A DNA stretch of 64,000 nucleotides from Eubacterium sp. (GTDB lineage: Bacteria; Bacillota; Clostridia; Lachnospirales; Lachnospiraceae): assembly GCA_024690665.1 (NCBI GenBank), contig JAILOU010000033.1, positions 1 through 64,000 of the forward strand, in the 5' to 3' direction. The position numbers and the translations under genes were made by a program. The notes under the pieces were generated by a model. The model did not search any database and had not been told where the DNA came from. It saw only the letters and a program-made list of their open reading frames with translations. Below, one piece after another: positions 17,100-25,917 of this stretch (the stretch's first letter is position 1; each line of letters starts with the position of its first letter).

Positions 17100-17879
17100 A
17101 TGTCAGTTACATTAACTCCAAAGGAGATGGAATCTCCTTTAAAGAAATATTTTGATTTGGACATTGACCCATGTCCGCCTGAGATTTTTAAACAGGTTAT
17201 GGATGGAGAGTTTGAGGGGAAATCCCCTCTCCATCCAAATGATTTAAATCGTCTGTTTGACGATGGCTATCTTGATGCTGAATTCGGTGTATATACACTC
17301 GAAGACGGCGGCATTACAGTTGCGAACCTGACGAAGATGCCGGGTGTTACACCTGAGATGTTCGACTGGTGGTTCGCATGGCATGGTCTTTCGACTATGC
17401 GTTATAAAATCTGGGATAAAGATGATCATTACTATGCCCAGACCAGGAACACAGACATCGCCCTCAACGATCAGCTTTCCTTAAAAGAAAGATATTGGAA
17501 TACTACTCACGATGTAAAGGAAGCTTTGCTTGATGGCGAATCCCCCACCGATATTGTGCTAAACTTTGTCAATCCGGTTGAAGTTGGTTTTGATAAGAAT
17601 AAACTTAATTCTTTTAAAGGCACCATCGTCTGTACTCCTGCACCGGCACTTATGGTTCACTTTGTCAGACCTACTACAGATGGCTGCGAGCTTAGAACAA
17701 GATTCTTTTTCGGCTACACCTATGAATATGGCCAATATTCAAAACTTCCTTACTTTGAAGCTCCAGAAATGTTTGCAAAAGCTCTTCTTATTCATAACGT
17801 AAAAGAGTTTACTCATCTTGCTAAAATACTTCCTGCGCTTTACGCCGAATATAAGGATGATTTCTACGTAGGCTTATAA
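17100..17879 (+). CDS. 2,4-diacetylphloroglucinol/phloretin hydrolase family enzyme (PhlG-like)
   Basis: A 259-residue predicted zinc hydrolase of the PhlG/Phy family, which splits acyl-phloroglucinols between ring and acyl carbon. Likely zinc ligands are retained: His in WWFAWHG, Glu in KERYW, and His and Glu in HNVKE near the C-terminus, matching the His-Glu-His-Glu set known for PhlG. The start is the ATG after GGGGAAGAG; the upstream in-frame extension overlaps the transporter gene and lacks a ribosome site. It is last in the operon, before a strong terminator. Its degenerate paralogue is the first gene. Phloretin- or flavonoid-type substrates are plausible. Confidence 0.82.
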   Translation: MSVTLTPKEMESPLKKYFDLDIDPCPPEIFKQVMDGEFEGKSPLHPNDLNRLFDDGYLDAEFGVYTLEDGGITVANLTKMPGVTPEMFDWWFAWHGLSTMRYKIWDKDDHYYAQTRNTDIALNDQLSLKERYWNTTHDVKEALLDGESPTDIVLNFVNPVEVGFDKNKLNSFKGTIVCTPAPALMVHFVRPTTDGCELRTRFFFGYTYEYGQYSKLPYFEAPEMFAKALLIHNVKEFTHLAKILPALYAEYKDDFYVGL

Positions 17880-17903
17880 AGCAGCTTCTGTATAAGGCAT
17901 AAA

Positions 17904-17940
17904 AAAATGGTCTCCAGCGATGTTCACTGGAGACCATTTT
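17904..17940. terminator. Terminator between the phenolic operon and the PPOX gene
   Basis: A perfect 14-bp stem, AAAATGGTCTCCAG (17904-17917) with complement at 17927-17940, flanked by A7 on the left and T-rich sequence on the right. It serves convergent genes. Confidence 0.9.
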
Positions 17941-17961
17941 ATTGTCTTATAAGCGAAAACT

Positions 17962-18354
17962 TTAGAACTTCACAACTTCTGATTCACCGGTAAAAGAACT
18001 AAAAGTTGCCACTGCATCTTTAAAGTAGAATACTTCCGTATTCTCATCTTCTGCAGAATATGCCTGCTGAAGTTGTGGATATGCTTCCAATAAAGATGCC
18101 TTCGCTTCTACTCTTGGATCCTCCACCAGGGTTCCAGCCACTCTAAGCCACTGTCCATCCTTGTACGCACTGATTTCAACCTTTGGATTCGCATGAATCT
18201 GCTTGGATACATCCTTCACCTTACCGGTCTGAAGATATAGTTTACCTTCAAATACATGTGCTGTTCCAAACGGTCTTACTCTTGGCTGATCCCCATCAAC
18301 TGTTGCAAGAAAATAAGTCTGTGCATCCTTTAAAAACTTTACTACTTTGTCCAT
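17962..18354 (-). CDS. Pyridoxamine 5'-phosphate oxidase-fold flavin protein
   Basis: A 130-residue split-barrel protein of the PNPOx-like family, which usually binds FMN or F420. The typical opening is seen: a first helix ending in AQTYFLATVDGDQPRVRPFG, followed by the barrel strands GKLYLQTGKVKDVSKQI and VEISAYKDGQWLRVAG. The true activity of such short members is normally unknown. GGAGG lies six bases before the second ATG of the run, which is preferred. It is a single gene. Confidence 0.85.
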   Translation of the reverse strand: MDKVVKFLKDAQTYFLATVDGDQPRVRPFGTAHVFEGKLYLQTGKVKDVSKQIHANPKVEISAYKDGQWLRVAGTLVEDPRVEAKASLLEAYPQLQQAYSAEDENTEVFYFKDAVATFSSFTGESEVVKF

Positions 18355-18408
18355 CATATACCTCCGTCATTTCTGAATTAACGTTTCCTTTTTCATCATA
18401 TTTCATTT

Positions 18409-20694
18409 TTAGCTGTTTGTCGATGTAATTTCCAGTTCTGACAAGACTTCTTCCACGCTGCCAACCGGTATAATTGTCAGTGCGTCTTTCACCTCATCTG
18501 CAACATCTTTTAGATCATCAACATTATCCTTTGGGATAAATACTTTGCTGACACCGGCTCTTTGGGCCGCCATCAGTTTCTCCGGCAATCCACCAATCGG
18601 ATTAACATCTCCCTGCAAAGATACCTCTCCGGTCATTGCCACATCCGGGCTGACCGCATGCTCTGTCACAAGAGAAGATAATGCCGTCGTAAGTGTAATA
18701 CCAGCAGAAGGTCCATCCTTTGGCGTCGCACCATCCGGCACGTGAATATGCAAATCATGGTCTTCAAACACTGCTGCCTTCTCAGGCATCATTGCCTTAA
18801 CCAGACTGACCGCAATCTGCGCCGACTCCTTCATCACATCTCCGAGTCGTCCTGTGATGGTAATCTTACCGCTGCCTTTGGTAAATAGCGTCTGGATATA
18901 AAGAATATCTCCACCAACCGCCGTCCAGGCAAGTCCCGTTACAATTCCGGGGTTTGCACTCTTTGGCACCTTCTTGCGGTGAAGCGCATGATCTTCCATG
19001 AAATCCGCCAGCGTATCGTTGGTTACCCGAATCACCTTGCTGCTGTCATCCACCAGGCTGACTGCCGCACTTCTGCACAACTGATCAAATCGTTTTTTTA
19101 GACCTCTAACGCCCGCTTCCCGGGTATAGTCTTCGATAATTTTATCAATCGTCTCATCATCCACAACCAGGCTGCCTTCTGCAATTCCAACCGCTTCCAT
19201 CGCTCTTTTCAGCAAATGTTTCTTGGCTATCTCATGTTTTTCAATCGGCGTATACCCCTGAAAGCGAATCACTTCCATACGGTTTAAAAGTGGCTCCGGA
19301 ATCGTATCCAGAGAATTGGCTGTGCAGATAAACAGCACGTCGCTTAAGTCATACGGAACATTCAGATAGTGATCCGTAAAGGAGAAGTTCTGCTCCGGAT
19401 CCAGCACCTCTAACAGTGCACTAGCCGGATCGCCATTATAAGACTGCGACATCTTGTCTACCTCATCGAGAACCATGACCGGATTGGAGGAGCTGCATTT
19501 GTGAATACCATCGATAATTCGTCCGGGCATAGCTCCGATATAGGTACGACGATGGCCGCGAATATCTGCTTCATCCCGAACTCCTCCGAGAGAAACACGT
19601 ACATATTGGCGGCCAAGGGCTTTGGCAATCGACTCTCCGATGGAAGTCTTGCCGGTTCCCGGCGCTCCCACAAAGCATAATATCGAACCCGATTGCTTTC
19701 CCTTTAATCGCATCACTGCTATCTGCTGTAAGATTCTTTTTTTCACCTTCTCAAGGCCTGCATGTCCGGCATCGAGCGCCTTTTTTGCATCCTCCATGGA
19801 AATTTCCTCAGCCTTGGCTTTCTTCCAGTTCAGACTGGTCAGAAGATCCAGCCAGTCTGTAAGCATTCCCGCTTCCTGGCTGTTGCTTCCCTCGCCCTTT
19901 AGACGATTCAGCACTTTGCGACCTTCTTTATATGCTGTCTCATTCATGCCGGCTTCTTCGAGTTTCATCTCCAGCCTTCTCACTTCCGAAACATTCTCCG
20001 GGTGCATCTCATCCAGCTCTTTTTGCAGATATTCAATCTGTTTTTTAATCGCCGCTTCTCGATAGAGTTTTTCGTGATCTTCCTGCTGCGCTGCCTGCGC
20101 GGCGCTCTGCACGGCGGCAAGCTCCAAGCCTTCCATGAGCAGCTGATATAACTTGTCATAACGCTGCTTTTTGCTGTCAATCGTCAACAGTTCATAGCGC
20201 TCTGCGTTCGTAGCCATAATCCACGGTGACATAAATGCTGCCACTGTCCAGATAGACTCCCAATAGGTAGAATAGCTTCTAAGAACGCCTTCCCACTGCT
20301 GCCCTTTCGCCAGCTCCAAGATCTTACTTTTCACTTCCTCAAGTCCACGACTCGCCTCAGCCGGATCGAGGTCTTCAATATCTGCGCGTCGATAAACCGT
20401 CATATCGAAATTTCGATCGGCAAGCACCGAGATTCCCTCGATATCCACTCTGTTATGAATCTCAATCAACACAAAGTTACTTTCGTTAACCTCTTCAACT
20501 GTTCCAACGGTTGCGATTGGATGAAAGCTGTCAGCACCTAACTGACTGTGCTCCACTCCTTCCTTTTGCATCAGTAGTGTGACCCGCTCTCCAACAACCG
20601 GTGTTTTCCCGGTCAGCTCCCGGTACACACTTGTATGTACCCACAGCTTCGCACCAGGTAACGCAATAAATTTATAGATTGGCATAATCGACAT
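18409..20694 (-). CDS. lon: ATP-dependent protease Lon
   Basis: A 761-residue LonA-type protease: N-terminal substrate-binding domain (about 1-200), coiled coil (about 205-265), AAA+ ATPase with Walker A GAPGTGKTS, Walker B VMVLDEVDKM and arginine-finger region, and C-terminal serine/lysine protease domain with catalytic Ser in KDGPSAG and Lys in GGLPEKLMAAQ. It degrades misfolded and regulatory proteins in the cytoplasm. TAGGAGGTAATGCT precedes the ATG. The divergent TetR regulator and shared palindromes in the promoter gap suggest that regulator controls lon, which is not the usual arrangement. Confidence 0.95.
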   Translation of the reverse strand: MSIMPIYKFIALPGAKLWVHTSVYRELTGKTPVVGERVTLLMQKEGVEHSQLGADSFHPIATVGTVEEVNESNFVLIEIHNRVDIEGISVLADRNFDMTVYRRADIEDLDPAEASRGLEEVKSKILELAKGQQWEGVLRSYSTYWESIWTVAAFMSPWIMATNAERYELLTIDSKKQRYDKLYQLLMEGLELAAVQSAAQAAQQEDHEKLYREAAIKKQIEYLQKELDEMHPENVSEVRRLEMKLEEAGMNETAYKEGRKVLNRLKGEGSNSQEAGMLTDWLDLLTSLNWKKAKAEEISMEDAKKALDAGHAGLEKVKKRILQQIAVMRLKGKQSGSILCFVGAPGTGKTSIGESIAKALGRQYVRVSLGGVRDEADIRGHRRTYIGAMPGRIIDGIHKCSSSNPVMVLDEVDKMSQSYNGDPASALLEVLDPEQNFSFTDHYLNVPYDLSDVLFICTANSLDTIPEPLLNRMEVIRFQGYTPIEKHEIAKKHLLKRAMEAVGIAEGSLVVDDETIDKIIEDYTREAGVRGLKKRFDQLCRSAAVSLVDDSSKVIRVTNDTLADFMEDHALHRKKVPKSANPGIVTGLAWTAVGGDILYIQTLFTKGSGKITITGRLGDVMKESAQIAVSLVKAMMPEKAAVFEDHDLHIHVPDGATPKDGPSAGITLTTALSSLVTEHAVSPDVAMTGEVSLQGDVNPIGGLPEKLMAAQRAGVSKVFIPKDNVDDLKDVADEVKDALTIIPVGSVEEVLSELEITSTNS

Positions 20695-20730
20695 AGCATT
20701 ACCTCCTACTCAAACTTTTCATATCATATC

Positions 20731-20800
20731 CTTGACAAATGTCAAGTTTTCACAAATGATATCCCATACATTGACACTTGTCAAGTATTTTTGATATAAT
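20731..20800. promoter_or_regulatory. Divergent lon/tetR promoters built around two TTGACA-N2-TGTCAA palindromes
   Basis: Two operator-like palindromes lie at 20732-20745 and 20771-20784. The second supplies both -35 boxes: on the plus strand TTGACA (20771-20776), 18-bp spacer, TATAAT (20795-20800) for the TetR gene; on the minus strand TTGACA (20784-20779), 17-bp spacer, TATCAT (20761-20756) for lon. A dimer bound there would block both promoters. Confidence 0.75.
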
Positions 20801-20827
20801 TCAAAAAAAATTACAGGAGATTCGTGT

Positions 20828-21376
20828 ATGTATTGTGGAAGTAATAAGACCGCGCTTCAGTCACAGCGTCAGATCGCAGAAGCCATGATGACTCTGCTCG
20901 AAGAAAAACCATTTGATAAAATTACGATAAGCGAACTGTGTAAGACTGCCGGGATCTCCCGCCAGACATTTTACAGTTTATTTACGAGCCGTGAGAATGT
21001 CATCGTCTTCGCCCTTCGTGAGAATTGTTGTGACGGCCGTGATGTGTCACTTCCACAAGATCACCGTGACCCTGAAAGCATTTTTCAATCAATCTGCCGT
21101 GGGTACAGCGAATATATGCTTCGCAACCGAAGCATTATCAAACTTCTCGTAGACAATCACATCGATTACCTGCTTTACAATAGCTTTTTTGAGTCAATTC
21201 ACGAATGTGAGTGTTTCTTACCTTCCACCCCATCCTGCCGCAGAACCTATGCTGCCGCTTTTTACGCAAGCGGTATCGCCGGTGTGGCACGTGTCTATGC
21301 CAAGGAGGGTTGCACCACAACAGCCGATGATCTTCAGGAGATTTTAGCTTCACTTTTATCCGGTAAGATGCAGTAA
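20828..21376 (+). CDS. TetR-family regulator divergent from lon
   Basis: A 182-residue TetR-type protein with helix-turn-helix at about residues 15-60 (ITISELCKTAGISRQTFYSLF) and a short helical C-terminal domain with several Cys residues (CECFLPSTPSC). The arrangement resembles the clostridial TetR group that has a shortened ligand domain. It shares a promoter region with lon that contains two identical-plan palindromes, so it is the best candidate for their repressor. ACAGGAG precedes the ATG. Confidence 0.88.
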   Translation: MYCGSNKTALQSQRQIAEAMMTLLEEKPFDKITISELCKTAGISRQTFYSLFTSRENVIVFALRENCCDGRDVSLPQDHRDPESIFQSICRGYSEYMLRNRSIIKLLVDNHIDYLLYNSFFESIHECECFLPSTPSCRRTYAAAFYASGIAGVARVYAKEGCTTTADDLQEILASLLSGKMQ

Positions 21377-21439
21377 CCCCGATAGATGCTTTTTTTCTAC
21401 TATGCTATAATGGAAAAAAAATGAGTTGGTGACTGAGCT

Positions 21440-22858
21440 ATGAAAATCAAAAAACTAAAATCTCTATCATTTAGCATTCCTATTTTATTTATTACAAGTT
21501 ATATTGTGATTGCTGTCATTATTGTCTTAGCTGTGTATTTTCGTTTTGAGAATCGTATGATTCAGGAATATACCCGTATGGCAGAAGGCGTTACCAATCT
21601 GATGGCCAATGCTTATGACGCAGAAAAGACCGATCTGTATATTGAAGAAAACTATTCTCTTCCGGAATATATGGAAACGTTAAAATATTTTTATACGTTA
21701 AAGGATAATTATCCGGACATTTACTACATGTATATCTATCGATTCGATCAGGAAGATCCACCAACTGCCACGGTTGTTATCGATTTGGACGAAGAATATA
21801 CAGATAATCCACCGCAGGATAGTATTGACTGGATTGGAGACACTTATGAAGTAGACGAACCATTTGCTTCTGAGATTCATACCATCCTAAACAGCGCCGA
21901 CCCCGTTGTACATACCGTTCACACCCAAGACAACGAGTACCTGCTCTCCTACGTCCGTCCTGTTCTTGATGATGAAGGAAATTATTTATGCAGTGTCTGC
22001 GTGGACTTTTCTATGAACACTGTCCAGGCCAAGGATCTTAACTTCCTTTATAAATTAATGAGCATCCTGGGCCTTGTTATGTTAGGAATCTTAATTTTAA
22101 ATATTTTGATTACCCGAAGGAAATTAACGCAACCGCTCAACATGATTAATCAATGTATCGGAAACTTTAACTACGAAACGGAAAGTGGCCGCTTTGAAAA
22201 CCTTAACCAGTTAGAATCACTTCAGATTGAGCGGCAAGACGAAATCGGCATGTTATACAATAGTTTTGTGCTGAACTTAAAAGAAAGTCTGTATTACATG
22301 TCCAACTATAATAAAGCGGTTGATGAAATTGAATACAAAGACCGGGAAATCGAATCCATCAGCCTAAAGACATATAAAGACCCTCTTACCGGTGTCAACA
22401 ACAAGATTGCCTATGAAAATGACATCGCTGTATGGAACACAAAGATGGAATCCGGACTTACCGACATCAGTGTTCTTATGGTTGATGCGAACAACTTAAA
22501 ATATATTAATGATACCTATGGACATGAAAAAGGCGATCTTTACTTGCAAGGCTGCTGTAAAATCATCTGTGATATCTACAAAAAATCACCGGTATATCGA
22601 ATCGGCGGAGATGAATTTGTAGTATTACTTGAAGATCATGACTATCAGCATAAAGATGAACTTTACGCAAAAGCCATTGACACATTTTCATTGAAAGACT
22701 CACAACAGGTTCAGGAACCTTGGAAAAAATATTCCGCATCTGTCGGTATGGCCACATATAAATCCGGCGATACCATTGAAACTTTAGTAAGCCGGGCAGA
22801 TAAAGCCATGTATGAAAACAAAGTGGAATTTAAAAAGCAATTCGGTAACTACCGATAA
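21440..22858 (+). CDS. Membrane-bound diguanylate cyclase (GGDEF)
   Basis: A 472-residue sensor enzyme: membrane helix (about 12-34), an extracellular domain of about 170 residues, second helix (about 208-230), HAMP-like linker and C-terminal GGDEF domain. The catalytic motif is intact (YRIGGDEFVVLL), so c-di-GMP synthesis is expected; the inhibitory RxxD site is not apparent just upstream of it. The extracellular part could be a Cache-type sensor but I cannot assign it. It is a single gene with its own terminator. Confidence 0.9.
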   Translation: MKIKKLKSLSFSIPILFITSYIVIAVIIVLAVYFRFENRMIQEYTRMAEGVTNLMANAYDAEKTDLYIEENYSLPEYMETLKYFYTLKDNYPDIYYMYIYRFDQEDPPTATVVIDLDEEYTDNPPQDSIDWIGDTYEVDEPFASEIHTILNSADPVVHTVHTQDNEYLLSYVRPVLDDEGNYLCSVCVDFSMNTVQAKDLNFLYKLMSILGLVMLGILILNILITRRKLTQPLNMINQCIGNFNYETESGRFENLNQLESLQIERQDEIGMLYNSFVLNLKESLYYMSNYNKAVDEIEYKDREIESISLKTYKDPLTGVNNKIAYENDIAVWNTKMESGLTDISVLMVDANNLKYINDTYGHEKGDLYLQGCCKIICDIYKKSPVYRIGGDEFVVLLEDHDYQHKDELYAKAIDTFSLKDSQQVQEPWKKYSASVGMATYKSGDTIETLVSRADKAMYENKVEFKKQFGNYR

Positions 22859-22860
22859 TC

Positions 22861-22899
22861 AAAAGTGCTGTGAAATTATATTCTTTTCACAGCACTTTT
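22861..22899 (+). terminator. Terminator of the diguanylate cyclase gene
   Basis: AAAAGTGCTGTGAAA (22861-22875) and its exact complement at 22885-22899, followed by CTTATATTT. Confidence 0.88.
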
Positions 22900-23052
22900 C
22901 TTATATTTAACACCAATTGTCTCGATCTCATACTCTATTTTCAAAGTTTTTCTTTTTTTTTAAAAAATTTTGGAAACTATACTTTCCTTTTAGTATCTTC
23001 GTATGATATACTTTTGTCGGTTATTAGTTTTATTTAAGAGGAGGGAAAAACT

Positions 23053-23586
23053 ATGAAAAAGAAACTTTTACTATCTCTTGTTGTGTTCGCTTTTTCTGCG
23101 TTCGCTCTTGTAGGCTGTAGTGGGGACAGCTCATCCGAGGAAACTACACAAGAGGAAACTGCTGATGCTGAAACTGATGCAGAAGAAACCGGGGAGGATG
23201 TATCATCATCAGATTCGGAAACTTCATCCGATGATGTATGGTCACAATTTACTTATTACTATGCAGGAATCACAGATGATGAAAGCACCTATATGTATTT
23301 AGCTCTCAATGATGACAATACCTATGGCTGCGCATTATTCTATGATAGTTCTTCAGCAGAAAGTGGCTCATGGGTAGGTGAAGTTACAACTGATGAGGAC
23401 AATTCCATCATGACAATTTCAGATGAGAATAACGGCACATCTCTTTCGTTCTCTGTTGAACAGTACGACGATGGCTATCTTCTTGATATGGGTGATGTCG
23501 GCTCTGCTCTTGTTGGTGATGTAGACGGCGATAGCTTTGCCGCTGCTGCCAATGCAATTAGCGAAGGAACAGAACCACAATTCTAA
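23053..23586 (+). CDS. Acidic lipoprotein of unknown function
   Basis: A 177-residue protein with a lipoprotein signal: Lys-rich start, hydrophobic core and lipobox ALVGC, giving Cys22 as the predicted lipidated residue. A very acidic Ser/Glu/Asp linker (about 25-65) leads to a compact domain of about 110 residues with many Asp, Tyr and Trp, reminiscent of small beta-sheet lipocalin-like domains in Clostridia, but no family is recognised. AGAGGAGGG precedes the start. It is followed by a terminator and then by a lipoprotein protease. Confidence 0.8.
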   Translation: MKKKLLLSLVVFAFSAFALVGCSGDSSSEETTQEETADAETDAEETGEDVSSSDSETSSDDVWSQFTYYYAGITDDESTYMYLALNDDNTYGCALFYDSSSAESGSWVGEVTTDEDNSIMTISDENNGTSLSFSVEQYDDGYLLDMGDVGSALVGDVDGDSFAAAANAISEGTEPQF

Positions 23587-23597
23587 CTTTATCTAAT

Positions 23598-23632
23598 AAA
23601 AAGACTATGAAATCCTATTTCGTAGTCTTTTT
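23598..23632 (+). terminator. Terminator of the acidic lipoprotein gene
   Basis: AAAAAGACTA (23598-23607) pairs with TAGTCTTTTT (23623-23632), extended by TGAAA/TTTC-like pairs, with further T residues. Confidence 0.85.
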
Positions 23633-23665
23633 TTGTACAAAGCTTTATTACAATGAGGTATGACT

Positions 23666-25882
23666 ATGTTAAAGAAACTATGTATTGGGATACTTTCCTT
23701 TTGTCTTGTCTTTTCTGTAGCCGGATGCTCCGATGATTTACTATCAGAAGATTCCGAGACAGAGCAATCCTCTGAAACAACCAAACTGGAAAATGGACTT
23801 TCCATCACCGTCGATAAAGACTCCGGTGACATGAGCATTTCAAGGCCGAAAGCTGCAGGTGACACACATATGGGAGACGAAGACGTCTGGACAATCTTTG
23901 TCTATATGTGTGGCTCGGACCTCGAATCTGAATCCGGTTTGGCATCAAATGACTTAGATGAGATGCTTTCGGTGGATAAAAGCGACGCTGTCAGGTTTGT
24001 CGTCCAAACCGGCGGCTCAAGTTCCTGGGAAAATAAAAATGTAAACCGGGATGAGTCTCAGCGCTTTTTGATTCAGAACAAAAAGATGACGGAACTTACC
24101 AGCAGCGATGATGTAGATATGGGCGAAAGCTCCTCTCTCACGGATTTTTTAAGCTGGGGCGTAGAAAATTATGCTTCTGAGCATATGGGCGTCATCTTCT
24201 GGAATCACGGCGGTGGCTCCATAAGTGGCGTGTGTTATGACGAGAATCATGACGACGACCAGCTTACGCTTCGCGAGATTGATGCCGGTCTTTTAAGTGT
24301 TTATGAAGATATGACCGATAACTTTGAATTCATTGGTTTTGACGCCTGCCTTATGGCGACCGTTGAAACAGCCAATATCTGCGCTTCCTATGCCGACTAC
24401 ATGTATGCATCTGAGGAAGAAGAACCCGGCCAAGGCTGGAACTACGAAGACATCGGTAACTATATTGCGGATCATAAAGATACAAGCGCCAAAGATCTCG
24501 GCGTCAATGTCTGCGACAGTTTAAAGGAAGAAAATGCCAACACGCAGGATGCCAATATCGTTACATTGTCCGTTACCGACCTGTCCAAGATCAATACGCT
24601 GATAGAAAACTTCAACACATTTGCCCAAAATATGTATAAAGCGGCGCAGGATTCTTCCACCTTATCTTCTCTTGTTAAGGAGATTGAGGAGGCAGATGCC
24701 TTTGGCTCTAACAGTTTTTGGGAAGGCTACACCAATATGATTGATCTAAAAGGCATGGTCGAAGGTTGCTCGGACGAAGCTAAGGGCGCCAAGAAAGTAT
24801 TAAGCTCACTCGAAGACGCTGTCGTCTACAAAGTCAGCGGAAGCACTCACAAATCAGCCGGTGGTCTGGCATTATACTATCCGATTACCGTCAATGATTC
24901 CAGCGAGCTTTCCGTCTTCTCTGATATCTGCGTCAGCCCTTACTACTGCTCCTTTGTCGACATGCAAAACCACGGAAGTGTCTTTTCCATGATTGGCTCA
25001 CTGACAGCGGGAGACTCTGACGACTACGAATACTCCGATGATTACTATTCCTGCGAGTTATACGATGACGGTAGTTACGACTGCGATTACAGCGACGATT
25101 ACTGGTATGACGATGACAACATGTGGGAAATGTGCTGTCAGTACGCCTATGATGAATTGTCCGATTCTTATGAATGCGACACCACGCAAGATGATTATTG
25201 GAACTATTGCAATGACTATGAAGTAGACGGCGAAAGCCAGCTGATTACATTTTCCTCAGATCCGGCGATTGATTCTGATGGATATTATTCCTTTGTGCTT
25301 GATGAAAATGGCCTGAAAAATACGGCAAATGTTTATGCCGAAGTCTATGCCGAAGAAGAAGACGACAACATCTGTCTTGGTCAGACCTGGGATGTTAGTG
25401 GAGATTGGGATAGCGGAGAATTCATTGATGGATTCGACGGTTATTGGCTTTCCCTTCCGGACGGTCAGAATCTGAATACCGAAATCGTGGACTGGGGAGA
25501 TGATTACATTACATATTCTACGCCAATCTTATTAAATGGTGACCAGACGAACCTGCGTATCACGCAGTATGACAATGATGACGTCTATGTAGAAGGCATC
25601 TGGGACGGTGTCAGCGACAATGGTTCCTCATCAAGGAAAGTCACCCAGCTTGAAGATGGCGATGTCATCAATATCCTTTACGACTGCGAGTCAAGTGATG
25701 ACTACTATTATGGTGATGACTATGTTGTTGACGGCGAACTTACCATCGACTATAACTGCCTCTATGAAGGCGATTACTACTACAACTTCGTTATCGAAGA
25801 TGTCTATGGCAATTTCTATACATCCGATTACGTAATCTTGTATTCGGATGGCAATGGAGAAACCTATTTATATGAAAATTAA
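23666..25882 (+). CDS. Clostripain-family (C11) cysteine protease, lipoprotein
   Basis: A 738-residue exported protease. The lipobox SVAGC follows a hydrophobic signal. The peptidase C11 domain covers about residues 70-410, with the catalytic His in WNHGGGS and the catalytic Cys in GFDACLMA, the order and spacing of clostripain and gingipain-related proteases. The C-terminal 300 residues are extremely rich in Asp and Tyr (repeated DDYY and DYSDDYW-like stretches), perhaps a calcium-binding or wall-associated domain. GAGG favours the second ATG at 23666 over that at 23660. It may process surface proteins or host peptides. Confidence 0.9.
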   Translation: MLKKLCIGILSFCLVFSVAGCSDDLLSEDSETEQSSETTKLENGLSITVDKDSGDMSISRPKAAGDTHMGDEDVWTIFVYMCGSDLESESGLASNDLDEMLSVDKSDAVRFVVQTGGSSSWENKNVNRDESQRFLIQNKKMTELTSSDDVDMGESSSLTDFLSWGVENYASEHMGVIFWNHGGGSISGVCYDENHDDDQLTLREIDAGLLSVYEDMTDNFEFIGFDACLMATVETANICASYADYMYASEEEEPGQGWNYEDIGNYIADHKDTSAKDLGVNVCDSLKEENANTQDANIVTLSVTDLSKINTLIENFNTFAQNMYKAAQDSSTLSSLVKEIEEADAFGSNSFWEGYTNMIDLKGMVEGCSDEAKGAKKVLSSLEDAVVYKVSGSTHKSAGGLALYYPITVNDSSELSVFSDICVSPYYCSFVDMQNHGSVFSMIGSLTAGDSDDYEYSDDYYSCELYDDGSYDCDYSDDYWYDDDNMWEMCCQYAYDELSDSYECDTTQDDYWNYCNDYEVDGESQLITFSSDPAIDSDGYYSFVLDENGLKNTANVYAEVYAEEEDDNICLGQTWDVSGDWDSGEFIDGFDGYWLSLPDGQNLNTEIVDWGDDYITYSTPILLNGDQTNLRITQYDNDDVYVEGIWDGVSDNGSSSRKVTQLEDGDVINILYDCESSDDYYYGDDYVVDGELTIDYNCLYEGDYYYNFVIEDVYGNFYTSDYVILYSDGNGETYLYEN

Positions 25883-25886
25883 CAAG

Positions 25887-25917
25887 ATCCCCTCGTGAAA
25901 TAGTTCATCGAGGGGAT
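25887..25917. terminator. Shared terminator between the C11 protease and GH20-like genes
   Basis: ATCCCCTCG (25887-25895) and CGAGGGGAT (25909-25917) form a perfect 9-bp stem followed by ACTTTTTT on the plus strand. The minus-strand gene's stop codon lies inside the loop region. Confidence 0.8.
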
